From the NCBI RefSeq assembly GCF_000153725.1, contig NZ_DS022276.1, positions 680,345 through 733,790 of the forward strand: a stretch of 53,446 nucleotides of DNA. The letters run 5' to 3'. This DNA comes from Salipiger bermudensis HTCC2601. Lineage in GTDB: Bacteria > Pseudomonadota > Alphaproteobacteria > Rhodobacterales > Rhodobacteraceae. This document shows, piece by piece, positions 35,094-44,157 of the stretch (its first letter is position 1; the number at the start of each line of letters is the position of its first letter). Made by a program: the position numbers and the translations under genes. The notes beneath the pieces were generated by a model. The model searched no databases, was not told the origin of the DNA, and saw nothing but the letters and a program-made list of their open reading frames with translations.

Positions 35094-35882
35094 TCAGAGA
35101 TCGAATGTCGCGAAAACCGGCGCGTGGTCCGAGGGCTTTTCCCAGCCGCGCGCATCTCGCAGCACCCGGCTCGAATGCCCGGCGGAGGCGATGTCGGGCG
35201 TCGCCCAGACATGATCGAGGCGACGGCCCTTGTCGGCGGCATCCCAGTCACGCGCCCGGTAGGACCACCACGAATAGAGCTGGCCTTCGGGGATGTCCTT
35301 GCGGGTGATGTCGACCCAGCCACCGGCCTCCTGCGTCTCGGCCAGCGCCTCGACCTCGACGGGCGTATGCGAGACCACCTTCAGAAGCTGCTTGTGCGAC
35401 CAGACGTCATCCTCGCGCGGGGCGATGTTGAGATCGCCGACGAGGATGGATTTCTTCGGCGCCTCCGCGCGGAACCAGTCGCGCATCTCGGCGAGGTAAT
35501 CGAGCTTCTGGCCAAACTTCTCGTTGACCTCCCGATCGGGCACGTCGCCGCCGGCGGGAACGTAGAAGTTCTGCACCGTCACGCCGTTCTCGAGCTCGGC
35601 CGCAACGTGGCGGGCATGGCCCAGCCCGGCGAAGTCGTGGTCGCCCATGTCGCGCATCGGCAGCTTCGACAGGATCGCCACGCCGTTGTAGCCCTTCTGC
35701 CCCCGCGCCACGACATGGCCGTAGCCGAGCGCGCGGAACGCCTCCATCGGAATCTTCTCGACCGGGCTCTTGCACTCCTGCAGGCAGAGCACGTCCGGTG
35801 CCTCCTCGGTCAGCAGCTTGCAGACCAGCGCCTCGCGCAGGCGGACCGAGTTGATGTTCCAGGTGGCGAGGGTGAAGGGCAT
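35094..35882 (-). CDS. xth: exodeoxyribonuclease III (AP endonuclease)
   Basis: A DNA repair enzyme (apurinic endonuclease and 3'-phosphatase), 262 aa. Recognisable blocks are MPFTLATWNINSVRLRE, VLCLQECK (Glu metal ligand), KGYNGVAILSK, VGDLNIAP and the C-terminal SDHAPV (His). RRLDHVWATPD carries the specificity segment. It is a full-length member. It could be the first gene of an xth-cls-EEP transcription unit. The hemE gene is 82 bases upstream on the same strand. Confidence 0.92.
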   Translation of the reverse strand: MPFTLATWNINSVRLREALVCKLLTEEAPDVLCLQECKSPVEKIPMEAFRALGYGHVVARGQKGYNGVAILSKLPMRDMGDHDFAGLGHARHVAAELENGVTVQNFYVPAGGDVPDREVNEKFGQKLDYLAEMRDWFRAEAPKKSILVGDLNIAPREDDVWSHKQLLKVVSHTPVEVEALAETQEAGGWVDITRKDIPEGQLYSWWSYRARDWDAADKGRRLDHVWATPDIASAGHSSRVLRDARGWEKPSDHAPVFATFDL

Positions 35883-35964
35883 GTCTGGGATCTCCGGCTG
35901 TGTCCCTGCCCCAATCGCACCGGGGCAGGGTCATCGCAACCCGGATCGTGCCGCAGCCGGGGGC

Positions 35965-36996
35965 TCAGGCGCCCTCGCGCACCGTGTCGATCATCAGTTG
36001 CACGTTCTCGGGATCGGCATCGGGGGTGATGCCGTGACCGAGGTTGAAGATGTGCGGCCCCTTGGAGAACGCCTTCACCACGCGCAGGGTCTCGGTCACC
36101 AGCGCGTCGCCGCCGGTCACCATGTGCGAGGACGCAAGATTGCCCTGCACGCAGCCCGAAACCTGCACGTGCTCGGCCGCCCATTCCGGGCTCACGCTGT
36201 CATCAACCGCGACGCAATCGGCGCCGGTCGCTTCGTGGAAGCCGACATAACCCTGCCCCGCCTGCCGCGGGAACACGATGACCGGCAGGCCGGGATGGCG
36301 TGCCTTGAGCTCCTGGGTGATGATCCGTGCGGGCTCAAGTGCGTAGCGCCGGAAATCCTCGCCCGAGAGCGAGCCCGCCCAGCTGTCGAACAGCTTGACC
36401 ACCTCGGCCCCCGCCTCGACCTGCGCCGAGAGGTAGTCGATGGTGGCCTCGGTCAACCGCTCGATGATCGCCTCGAAGAGCGGCCGGTTCTCGGCCTTGA
36501 GCGCGTGCGCCGGGCCCTGGTCCTTGGTGCCGCGACCCGCGATCATGTAGGTCGCCACCGTCCACGGCGCGCCGGCAAAGCCGATCAGCGTGGTCTCTTC
36601 CGGCAGCTCGCGGCGGAGGATCTTCACCGTCTCGTAGATCGGGCTCAGCGTGTCATGGATCATCTCGCCACGGCCCAGCTTGTCGAACTCGGCCTGCGTG
36701 GTGATGGTCGACAGGCGCGGCCCCTCGCCGGTGACGAACCACAGGTCGTTGCCGAGCGCCTGCGGCACCAGCAGAATGTCGGCGAACAGGATCGCCCCAT
36801 CGAAGCCGTAACGGCGGATCGGCTGCAGCGTCACCTCGGCGGCGAGCTCGGGGTTGTAGCACAGCGACAGGAAGTCGCCGGCCTGCGCCCGCGTCGCCTT
36901 GTATTCCGGCAGGTAGCGCCCGGCCTGGCGCATCATCCAGATCGGCGGCACGGGCAAGGTCTCGCCGGCAAGCGCCCTGAGGATGGTCTTGGTCAT
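35965..36996 (-). CDS. hemE: uroporphyrinogen decarboxylase HemE
   Basis: Removes four carboxyls from uroporphyrinogen III to give coproporphyrinogen III in haem synthesis. It is 343 aa and complete. The family signature [15 protein letters not shown] (18-32) is present, and the active-site aspartate is expected in the [13 protein letters not shown] block. [18 protein letters not shown] and [13 protein letters not shown] sequences also match. It is divergent from hemC across 91 bases, the classic Rhodobacterales hem arrangement, so the two probably share a control region. hemF lies at 43.2 kb. Confidence 0.95.
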   Translation of the reverse strand: MTKTILRALAGETLPVPPIWMMRQAGRYLPEYKATRAQAGDFLSLCYNPELAAEVTLQPIRRYGFDGAILFADILLVPQALGNDLWFVTGEGPRLSTITTQAEFDKLGRGEMIHDTLSPIYETVKILRRELPEETTLIGFAGAPWTVATYMIAGRGTKDQGPAHALKAENRPLFEAIIERLTEATIDYLSAQVEAGAEVVKLFDSWAGSLSGEDFRRYALEPARIITQELKARHPGLPVIVFPRQAGQGYVGFHEATGADCVAVDDSVSPEWAAEHVQVSGCVQGNLASSHMVTGGDALVTETLRVVKAFSKGPHIFNLGHGITPDADPENVQLMIDTVREGA

Positions 36997-37087
36997 TGTC
37001 GCGGCCTCCCAGATGGTGTCGCAGGCGGCAATATGTCAATTCACGCCCCATTGCCACAGGCGAACACGCGACATAAAGCTCAGGCCC

Positions 37088-38047
37088 ATGATGACACTGC
37101 TTCCCTCCCCCGCCGCTCCTCTGAAGATCGGCACCCGCGGATCGCCGCTGGCGCTGGCCCAGGCCCACGAGACCCGCGACCGCCTCGCCGCCGCCTTCGA
37201 CCTGCCGCAGGACGCCTTCGAGATCGTCGTCATCAAGACCACCGGCGACGACCGCGCGATGATCGCTGCCGACCGGCCGCTGAAAGAGATCGGCAACAAG
37301 GGGCTCTTTACCAAGGAGATCGAGGAGCAGCTGCTCTCGGGCGGCATCGACATCGCGGTGCACTCGATGAAGGACATGCCGACGGAGCAGCCCGAGGGCC
37401 TCGTGCTCGACTGCTACCTCCCGCGCGAGGACGAGCGCGACGCCTTCATATCGCCGGGCCATGCCGGGCTTGCCGCCCTGCCCGAGGGCACCGTTGTCGG
37501 CACCTCGTCGCTGCGCCGCCGTGCGCAGCTGCTGAACCGCCGGCCGGACCTGCAGGTGGTGGAGTTCCGCGGCAACGTGCAGACCCGGCTGAAGAAGCTC
37601 GAGGACGGCGTCGCTGCCGCCACCTTCCTCGCCATGGCGGGACTGCGTCGCATGGACATGACCGACATCCCGATGACCGCCATGTCGCCCGACGACATGC
37701 TGCCCGCCATCGCCCAGGGTGCCATCGGCATCGAGCGTCGCTCCGATGACAGCCGCACGGGCGACATGCTGGCCGCGATCCACGATACCGACACCGCCAC
37801 CCGTCTCGCCGCCGAACGCACCTTCCTCGCGGCGCTCGACGGCTCCTGCGAGACCCCCATCGCAGGGCTCGCGGAGCTCGACGGAGACAGGCTCCGCCTG
37901 CGCGGCGAGATCCTCGCCCCCGACGGCAGCGCCTCCCACGCCGGCGAACTGAGCGGCCCCGCCGCCGATGGCCCCGCCATGGGCCGCGCGCTCGCCGAAG
38001 AGCTCCTCGCCAGGGCCGGCCCTGATTTTTTCGCCTGGCGCGGCTGA
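37088..38047 (+). CDS. hemC: porphobilinogen deaminase HemC
   Basis: Assembles four porphobilinogens into hydroxymethylbilane. It is 319 aa. KIGTRGSPLALAQA (13-26), VHSMKDMP (91-98), the GTSSLRRRAQL segment (138-148) and the dipyrromethane-cofactor cysteine C254 (DGSCETPIAG) are intact. Two ATGs lie side by side (37088, 37091); I take the first. It is divergent from hemE. Its end is followed, 26 bases on, by copy 3 of the modular hairpin repeat. Confidence 0.95.
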   Translation: MMTLLPSPAAPLKIGTRGSPLALAQAHETRDRLAAAFDLPQDAFEIVVIKTTGDDRAMIAADRPLKEIGNKGLFTKEIEEQLLSGGIDIAVHSMKDMPTEQPEGLVLDCYLPREDERDAFISPGHAGLAALPEGTVVGTSSLRRRAQLLNRRPDLQVVEFRGNVQTRLKKLEDGVAAATFLAMAGLRRMDMTDIPMTAMSPDDMLPAIAQGAIGIERRSDDSRTGDMLAAIHDTDTATRLAAERTFLAALDGSCETPIAGLAELDGDRLRLRGEILAPDGSASHAGELSGPAADGPAMGRALAEELLARAGPDFFAWRG

Positions 38048-38073
38048 CCATCTCGCAAACATCCGGGCCGGAC

Positions 38074-38245
38074 GCCTCCGGCGGGAGTATTTTTGACGAA
38101 GAGAAGCCAGGGGCGCAGCGCTCCTGGCTTCTCTGGTTTCAAAATACCTCGGGGGTGAATTGGCGCACAGCGCCAAGAGGGGGCAGCGCCCCCTCCTTTC
38201 TTTTATTATGCGCGCACCTCCGGTGCGACAGGGGGCAGCGCCCCC
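38074..38245 (+). repeat. modular intergenic hairpin repeat, copy 3 (with a doubled B module)
   Basis: Module A at 38074-38155 is nearly identical to copy 1. Module B occurs twice: 38160-38194 (variable hairpin TTGGCGC-ACA-GCGCCAA, then GGGGGC-AGC-GCCCCC) and 38213-38245 (variable hairpin CGCACC-TCC-GGTGCG, then the same invariant hairpin), separated by an AT-rich CCTTTCTTTTATTATG. The rest of the hemC-dac gap to 38412 holds the terminator at 38325 and nothing else I recognise. Confidence 0.85.
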
Positions 38246-38324
38246 GTCACCGCCCGGGCCGGCGAAGACGGGACCGGGCTGATCCTGCGCAGTCCGAAGG
38301 GCTGCACCGCCGGACATCTTTCAC

Positions 38325-38360
38325 AAGAAAATGCCCCCGGCATTGCGGCCGGGGGCAGGG
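38325..38360 (-). terminator. terminator of the D,D-carboxypeptidase gene
   Basis: Minus-strand hairpin GCCCCCGGC-CGCAAT-GCCGGGGGC, then ATTTTCTTGT, about 50 bases past the stop codon. Confidence 0.75.
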
Positions 38361-38412
38361 GTCTGGAGAGCGGCCCGGGTCTTCGCCCGCGCCGTCACGG
38401 CGTGGCCCGGCG

Positions 38413-39954
38413 TCAGCTCGGCCCGATCATGAAGCAGGTCACCTGCCGCGCCTGCAGCCGGCGGCAGGCGAGATCCGCGGTCTCGCGGCTCAGCCCCATG
38501 AAATTGGCATCGAAGCCGGAGCTGCGGTCGATCACTTTGCGCAGCGAGCCATCCAGCGTCGAGGTCTCCATCAGCGCGGTCTTCAGCAGCACCTTCTCGG
38601 CGGCGTAGCGGCTTGGATAGCGACCGACATTGATGCCCCAGTGGCGCCCGCCCGAGGTCGAGAGCCGTGTCACGACCTCCTGCGTTTCCTGCACCGGCGC
38701 CGAGACCGGCACGGCCTGTGCCTCGGCCGGCGCCGCCGAGGCGGCAGCCATCAGGATGCCCTGCGGGCGGCGCACCGGCTTGATCGAGGCATTGGGCGCC
38801 ACGTCCGAGGCATCGCCGGCAACCGCCTCGGGGACCGCTTCGGCAATCTCGACCTCCGAGACGGCGCTCTCCTCGGCGATCTGTACACTGGCCAGCACGG
38901 TCTCGATGTCGCTCTCCACGCTCGCCACCAGCGGGGCGATCTCGGCGCTCGAGGCGCCGGGGCGGGATTGCGGTCGCAGGCTGCGGGTCACCGCCGCCGA
39001 GACCACGCGAATCGTCTTGCCACGCGCGCCGTCCGGCGAGGGGTCGGCGCTGCGCGCCACTTCGACATTGCCGAGCCCGCGATTGCCGAGATAGGGCGGC
39101 TTGCCCGGCGCCCGCAGCGCGACGCGGGTCTTGGCGCGCTTGAAGCCGAGATCCATCAACTCCGCCACCTTGGCATTGCGCGACGCGGTGGAGCGACCGC
39201 CGAACACCGTCGTCACCACCCGTTCGCTGCCGCGCTCGGCAGAGGCCACGAGGTTGAAGCCCGCCGCGCGGGTGTAGCCGGTCTTGATGCCGTCGGCGCC
39301 CTTGTAGGCCCCGAGGAACCGCCGGTTGGTGTTGTAGACCTCGTGCATGCCCGCATGGGTCGTGATGCGCGAGAACAGATTATAATACTGCGGGTAGTCG
39401 TAGATCATGTGCCGCCCGAGCAGCGTCATGTCCCGCGCCGTCGACATGTGACCGGTCTCGGTCAGTCCGTTGGCGTTCTTGAACGTGGTGCGCGACATGC
39501 CCATCGCCTTGGCGGTGCGGTTCATCCGCCGTGCGAAGGCCGCTTCGCTGCCCGAGATCGCCTCACCGATGGCGGTGGCGGCATCGTTGGCGGATTTCAC
39601 CGCCGCCGCCCGCACCAGATAGCGCAGCTTGATCTTCTGCCCCGAGCGCAGCCCCAGTTTCGAGGGCGGCTCTGCCGCGGCATTGCGCGAGATCGTGACC
39701 ACCGTGTCCATGGTCAACTCGCCATGCTCGACCGCCTCAAAGGCGAGGTAGAGCGTCATCATCTTGGTCAGAGATGCGGGGTGCAGCGGGGTGTCGGCAT
39801 TCTCGGAATGCAGCACCTCGCCGGATCTGGCGTCCACCACCATCGCCGCGTAGGGCGCAGCGAGAGCGCTCATCGGAGCAGCGATGAGGAACCAGAGTAG
39901 TGTAATGAATTGCAGGCCTGCTCGGCCCGGCTTTTGCCTGTGCCGTCCCGTCAC
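38413..39954 (-). CDS. D-alanyl-D-alanine carboxypeptidase with SPOR domain
   Basis: A periplasmic penicillin-binding peptidase (S11 family) that trims peptidoglycan stem peptides. The probable start is GTG 39954 (AAGGCGG upstream), giving 513 aa with a signal peptide ending in ...SALAA. The catalytic triad of motifs is intact: SLTK (S61-K64), SAN (S121-N123) and KTG (K224-G226). After a long Ala/Ser/Glu-rich linker (about 290-420), the C-terminal ~80 residues (WGINVGRYPSRYAAE...CFMIGPS) form a SPOR domain, which binds glycan strands stripped of stem peptides at the division site. The start codon could lie further upstream, as the frame is open. Confidence 0.86.
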   Translation of the reverse strand: MTGRHRQKPGRAGLQFITLLWFLIAAPMSALAAPYAAMVVDARSGEVLHSENADTPLHPASLTKMMTLYLAFEAVEHGELTMDTVVTISRNAAAEPPSKLGLRSGQKIKLRYLVRAAAVKSANDAATAIGEAISGSEAAFARRMNRTAKAMGMSRTTFKNANGLTETGHMSTARDMTLLGRHMIYDYPQYYNLFSRITTHAGMHEVYNTNRRFLGAYKGADGIKTGYTRAAGFNLVASAERGSERVVTTVFGGRSTASRNAKVAELMDLGFKRAKTRVALRAPGKPPYLGNRGLGNVEVARSADPSPDGARGKTIRVVSAAVTRSLRPQSRPGASSAEIAPLVASVESDIETVLASVQIAEESAVSEVEIAEAVPEAVAGDASDVAPNASIKPVRRPQGILMAAASAAPAEAQAVPVSAPVQETQEVVTRLSTSGGRHWGINVGRYPSRYAAEKVLLKTALMETSTLDGSLRKVIDRSSGFDANFMGLSRETADLACRRLQARQVTCFMIGPS

Positions 39955-40172
39955 GGTATCCGCCTTTTTTTCTGCCTCGGTGTTCCCGGTTTCTCCGGTG
40001 AACTTCTCGTTATGATTGTTTGAAAGCGTAGCACGGAAGATCGCATCGCGGAAGACCGCAATATGTTGATTCTCTGCCTCTTTCGAAGGCAGCGGAGTCC
40101 AGATGTTGGGGGCCGTTTCGGACCACCGACTATCACGGCGATTAAGGCAAAAATGTGGCGAAATCGCGAGAC

Positions 40173-40871
40173 TCAGCCGATCTCGCGCACCAGACTCACC
40201 AGCCCGCCAAGATCTTCGAGCTCTGCAAACCGCGGATGCGCGGGCTTTTCCGCCGCCTCCAGAGACCACATGAGCTCCTGCGGCACGTAGACTCCCCAGC
40301 CGCCCGCCTCGATCGCCGGACGCACATCCGATTTCAGCGAGTTGCCGACCATCATCGCCGCCCCTGCCCCACCCGGGCAGGCCGCGAAGATCCGGGCATA
40401 GGTCTCGGGCCGCTTGTCCGAGACGATCTCCACCGCATCGAACCAGTCGCCCAGCCCGGACTGGGCGAGCTTGCGCTCTTGGTGCAGAAGATCGCCCTTG
40501 GTGATCAGCACGAGGTGATGATCCGCCGCCAGCGCCTCGACCGCCTCCTGCGCGTGCGGCAGCAACTCGATGGGGTGGGCCAGCATGTCCTGCCCGGCCT
40601 TGAGGATCTCGCCGATGACGCTGCCCGGCACCCGCCCGTCGGTGACCTCGATCGCGGTCTCGATCATCGACAGCACGAAGCCCTTCACGCCGAAACCGTA
40701 ATGCCCGATATTGCGCCGCTCGGCCTCGAGCAGCCGCGCGTCGAGGTGATCGGCCTCCACATGGTCCTGCAGCAGCTCGGCGAATCGCTCCTGTGTCAGC
40801 TTGAAGAAACGCTCGTTGTGCCAGAGCGTGTCGTCCGCATCGAAACCGATTGTCAGCAAATTCGAGGCCAT
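40173..40871 (-). CDS. HAD-superfamily hydrolase
   Basis: A 232-aa phosphatase-like enzyme. Motif I is GFDADDTLW (D11, D13), motif II is LVLITKGD (Thr), motif III is K in SDKRPE and motif IV is VGNSLKSDVRPA. The cap region between motifs I and II (residues 20-110) is helical, a C1-type cap. Substrate unknown; many such enzymes act on phosphoglycolate, nucleotides or sugar phosphates. It is divergent from clpS across 95 bases and lies upstream of the D,D-carboxypeptidase gene. Confidence 0.82.
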   Translation of the reverse strand: MASNLLTIGFDADDTLWHNERFFKLTQERFAELLQDHVEADHLDARLLEAERRNIGHYGFGVKGFVLSMIETAIEVTDGRVPGSVIGEILKAGQDMLAHPIELLPHAQEAVEALAADHHLVLITKGDLLHQERKLAQSGLGDWFDAVEIVSDKRPETYARIFAACPGGAGAAMMVGNSLKSDVRPAIEAGGWGVYVPQELMWSLEAAEKPAHPRFAELEDLGGLVSLVREIG

Positions 40872-40966
40872 AAGGCGAAGACTCCGTCCTGAGCCCTTTT
40901 CTCCGGGCGATCACCGATTTATATAGACCCTTCGAGCCACCAACCGCAAAGCGCCTTGAGCCCGAG

Positions 40967-41329
40967 ATGACAATCACCATCACGGAAAAAACCATCCGCC
41001 TCGCGAACTCGCCCTCCCTGCCGGGAGATGGCGATGGCGATGCCGATGTGGTCCTGCAGACCAAGCCCAAGACCAAGCGGCCGCCGCTCTACAAGGTGCT
41101 GCTGCTGAACGACGATTACACGCCGATGGAATTCGTCGTCCACGTGCTCGAGCGGTTTTTCGGCATGTCCCATGCCCAGGCTTTCGAAATCATGCTCACG
41201 GTGCACAAGAAGGGGGTCGCGGTGGTCGGCGTGTTCAGCCACGAGATCGCCGAGACCAAGGTCGGACAGGTGATGGATTTCGCCCGCCGCCATCAGCATC
41301 CGCTGCAATGCACCATGGAAAAGGAGTGA
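40967..41329 (+). CDS. clpS: ATP-dependent Clp protease adaptor ClpS
   Basis: An adaptor that delivers N-end-rule substrates to ClpAP, 120 aa. The conserved core is [20 protein letters not shown] (the NDDYT N-degron pocket), followed by [22 protein letters not shown] and [12 protein letters not shown], so the substrate pocket and the ClpA-binding surface are both complete. The first ~40 residues are a longer, disordered N-terminal tail. clpA is not in this window. The RsmC-like methyltransferase gene follows 25 bases downstream. Confidence 0.92.
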   Translation: MTITITEKTIRLANSPSLPGDGDGDADVVLQTKPKTKRPPLYKVLLLNDDYTPMEFVVHVLERFFGMSHAQAFEIMLTVHKKGVAVVGVFSHEIAETKVGQVMDFARRHQHPLQCTMEKE

Positions 41330-41354
41330 GCCGCGCCCCCGCGCCGGCCCTGCC

Positions 41355-42330
41355 ATGACAGCCGAGAGATTGAGTTTCGCAACAAAGGCAGGCCTCACCC
41401 TGCCCTCCGATGGCCGCATCCTGCTGATCGGCGCCCCCGGGGACCTGCTCACCGAGGCACTGCCGCTCGAGCGCTGCGCCGTGGTGCAGGGCTTCAATCC
41501 CGATCATGACCTGTGGCAGCGCCGCGGTGTGCCCGTCGCTCTGCACCGGAAGGCGACTTTGCCGCCGCCATCGTCTTCCTGCCCCGCTCGCGCGAGCTGG
41601 CCGAGGCGCGCGTCGCCATGGCTTGTGCCGCGGCCCCCGGCGGGCTGATCGTCATCGACGGCCAGAAGACGACGGCATCGAGCCCATCGCCAAGGCGGTG
41701 AAGGCGCGTGCACCGCTGCTCGGTCAGGTCTCCAAGGCGCATGGCAAGACGGTCTGGTTCACCGCCACCGACGCCTTCGCAGACTGGGCCCGCGAGGCCG
41801 CGCCCAACGTCCACGGGCTCTGGACCGCGCCGGGCGTGTTCTCGGCCGACGCCCCCGATCCGGGCTCGGCCGCTCTGCTCGCCGCGCTGCCCGAGAAGCT
41901 CGGCGCGCAGGTCGCCGATCTCGGCGCCGGATGGGGCGGGCTCGGGGCCGGTCTGCTGACCCGCGACGGCATCAGAACGCTGCACATGGTCGAGGCCGAC
42001 CACGCCGCGTTTGAGTGTGCGCGCCGCAACGTCACCGACCCGCGAGTGCAGTTCCACTGGGCCGACGCGACCACCTGGACCCCGCCCGAACTGCTTGACG
42101 CCGTGGTGATGAACCCGCCCTTCCATCAGGGACGGCGTGCCGATCCCTCTCTGGGGCAGGCCTTCATCACCGCCGCGCGCAAGATGCTGAAACCGTCCGG
42201 GCAGCTCTGGCTGGTGGCCAACCGCCACCTGCCCTACGAGACCACGCTTGCCGCACAATTCCGCAACAGCGACGAGATCGCCGGGGACAGCCGCTTCAAG
42301 ATCCTGCACGGCTCTCGCCCGAACCGGTGA
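41355..42330 (+). pseudogene. RsmC-like 16S rRNA methyltransferase, two one-base deletions
   Basis: A class I SAM-dependent methyltransferase. The C-terminal domain is intact: SAM motif DLGAGWGGLGAG, and the catalytic NPPFHQG typical of guanine-N2 rRNA methyltransferases (RsmC/RlmG). The N-terminal RsmC-like domain is split over three frames. First break at about 41538: GTCGCTCTG needs one C for V-A-S-A-P-E-G-D. Second at about 41670: AAGACGACGGC needs one C for K-T-D-G-I-E. Restored length is 325 aa, right for the family. The intact flanks suggest consensus error. It probably shares transcription with clpS. Confidence 0.82.
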
Positions 42331-42376
42331 TCTTCGCTAACGTCACCCCGACGCGCCAACTCTCAGGGAACGCCGA

Positions 42377-43177
42377 ATGAGCTATTCGATCGAAGGCAAG
42401 ACCGCCATCGTCACCGGAGCCGCGAACGGCGTCGGTCTCGCCATCGCACGGCACTTCGCCGACAAGGGCGCCAACGTGATGTTCGCCGACATGGACGAGA
42501 ACCGGCTCGCCAAGGAATGCGGGCAGGAAACCGACGGCGGCAACATGTGCTACTTCGCCGGCGACCTGCGCGAGAAGCTGACGCTGAACAACCTGCTCTC
42601 GGCCACGCTCGACCAGTTCGACCGGGTCGATATCCTGATCAACGGGGCGCGGCAGATGATGCCGACCGATCCGCTCGACCTCGAAGACGACACCATGGAA
42701 ACGCTGATCGGGCAGAACCTGATGCCGGCCTACCGGCTCAGCCAGATCGTCGCCAGGCGGATGATGAAGCAGTCGAACGGCGACAGCGACCGGCAGGCCG
42801 GCGCGATCATCAACCTCTCGTCCATCGCCTCGCGCCGCACCCAGAAGCAGATCCTGTCCTACTCCGTGTCCTGCGCCGCGCTCGACCAGATGACTCGCTC
42901 GATGGCAGTCGCACTGGCGCCCGAGCGCATCCGGGTGAACGGCGTCGGCTTCGGCTCGGTGATGTCGGCGAGCCTCAAGGACAAGCTTAAGGATCACCCG
43001 AACTACCGCAAGGAGATCGAAGCCAACACGCCGCTTGGCCGCATCGCCGCGCCCGGCGCGCTGGCCGAGGCGGTTCAGTTCCTCGCCTCCGAAGGGGCGG
43101 GCTTCATGACCGGTCAGATCCTCACCGTCGATGGCGGCCGCACGCTGATCGACCCGGTTGTCGCCCCCGCGCACTGA
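42377..43177 (+). CDS. short-chain dehydrogenase-like protein lacking the catalytic lysine
   Basis: A 266-aa Rossmann-fold protein of the SDR family. The cofactor-binding TGAANGVG (13-20) and the D39 (FADMD) that favours NAD are present, and the serine of the active site lies in NLSSIAS (148-151). The catalytic tyrosine is Y162 (SYSVSCAAL), but the lysine four residues on, YxxxK in all classical members, is a cysteine (C166). The NNAG motif is NGAR. The downstream GSVMSA and MTGQILTVDGG are normal. It may be inactive, use a different chemistry, or act as a binding protein. It sits 55 bases upstream of hemF. Confidence 0.82.
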   Translation: MSYSIEGKTAIVTGAANGVGLAIARHFADKGANVMFADMDENRLAKECGQETDGGNMCYFAGDLREKLTLNNLLSATLDQFDRVDILINGARQMMPTDPLDLEDDTMETLIGQNLMPAYRLSQIVARRMMKQSNGDSDRQAGAIINLSSIASRRTQKQILSYSVSCAALDQMTRSMAVALAPERIRVNGVGFGSVMSASLKDKLKDHPNYRKEIEANTPLGRIAAPGALAEAVQFLASEGAGFMTGQILTVDGGRTLIDPVVAPAH

Positions 43178-43232
43178 TTGCCCCCGCCCCCGCTTGGGTC
43201 TAACACGGGCCCGCATAGCGAGGAGATCCACG

Positions 43233-44129
43233 ATGACCGACACCGATGCCTTCGCCGAGCGCAAGATCCGCGCCTCGGACTGGTTCCGCGCCCTGCGCGA
43301 CGAGATCGTGGCGGCCTTCGAGGGGCTCGAGCAGAGCCATGACACCGGCCCGTTCTCCGACGACGCGCCCGGAGCCTTCGAGGTCACCCCCACCAGCCGC
43401 ACCGCCGAGGACGGCTCCGATGCCGGTGGCGGGCTGATGAGCGTGATGCGCGGTGGTCGGGTGTTCGAGAAGGTCGGCGTCAACGTCTCCACCGTTTACG
43501 GCACGCTCGGCGAGGCGGCGCAGAAATCCATGGCGGCGCGCGGCGTGCCGGGGATCGAGAGCGACCCCCGCTTCTGGGCCAGCGGCATCAGCCTCGTCGC
43601 CCACATGCGCAACCCGCACGTCCCGGCGGTGCACATGAACACGCGCATGTTCTGGACCCCGAACGCCTGGTGGTTCGGCGGCGGCTCCGACCTCAATCCC
43701 TGCATCGAATACGACGAGGACACGGCGCATTTCCACGCCACCCAGAAGGCGCATCTCGACCCACACGGGCCGGCGCTCTATCCCGAGCTCAAGGCCTGGG
43801 CCGACGAGTATTTCTACATCCCGCACCGCAAGCGGGCGCGCGGTGTCGGCGGCATCTTCATGGACGACCGCAACACCGGCGACTGGGACGCGGATTTCGC
43901 GCTGACGCAGGATATCGGCCGCGCCTTCCTGCCGGCCTACCTGCCGCTGGTGGAAAAGCGCCGGGTGATGCCCTGCGACGCGGCGGACCGTGAGACGCAG
44001 CTGGTGCATCGCGGGCTCTATGCCGAGTACAATCTCGTCTATGACCGGGGCACCAAGTTCGGTCTGGCCACCGGGCACGATGCCAACGCGGTTCTGATGA
44101 GCCTGCCGCCGCTGGCAAAATGGATCTGA
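43233..44129 (+). CDS. hemF: oxygen-dependent coproporphyrinogen III oxidase
   Basis: Oxidative decarboxylation of coproporphyrinogen III to protoporphyrinogen IX, using O2. It is 298 aa. Signature segments are GGGLMSVMRGGRVFEKVGVNVS, NPHVPAVHMNTR and WWFGGGSDLNP (metal/substrate histidine region), and GGIFMDDRN. GAGGAG lies seven bases before the ATG 43233. The preceding SDR-like gene is close enough to be cotranscribed. Together with hemE and hemC in the window it covers three haem steps, and shows that an aerobic route is present. Confidence 0.94.
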   Translation: MTDTDAFAERKIRASDWFRALRDEIVAAFEGLEQSHDTGPFSDDAPGAFEVTPTSRTAEDGSDAGGGLMSVMRGGRVFEKVGVNVSTVYGTLGEAAQKSMAARGVPGIESDPRFWASGISLVAHMRNPHVPAVHMNTRMFWTPNAWWFGGGSDLNPCIEYDEDTAHFHATQKAHLDPHGPALYPELKAWADEYFYIPHRKRARGVGGIFMDDRNTGDWDADFALTQDIGRAFLPAYLPLVEKRRVMPCDAADRETQLVHRGLYAEYNLVYDRGTKFGLATGHDANAVLMSLPPLAKWI

Positions 44130-44157
44130 TCTTAGGGTGACGCGTGGCGCCGGGCGG

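Noticed and set aside
39955-41076. Open upstream extension of the D,D-carboxypeptidase frame
   Set aside because: It overlaps the HAD and clpS region in another frame, lacks a ribosome site, and the signal peptide fits a GTG start at 39954.
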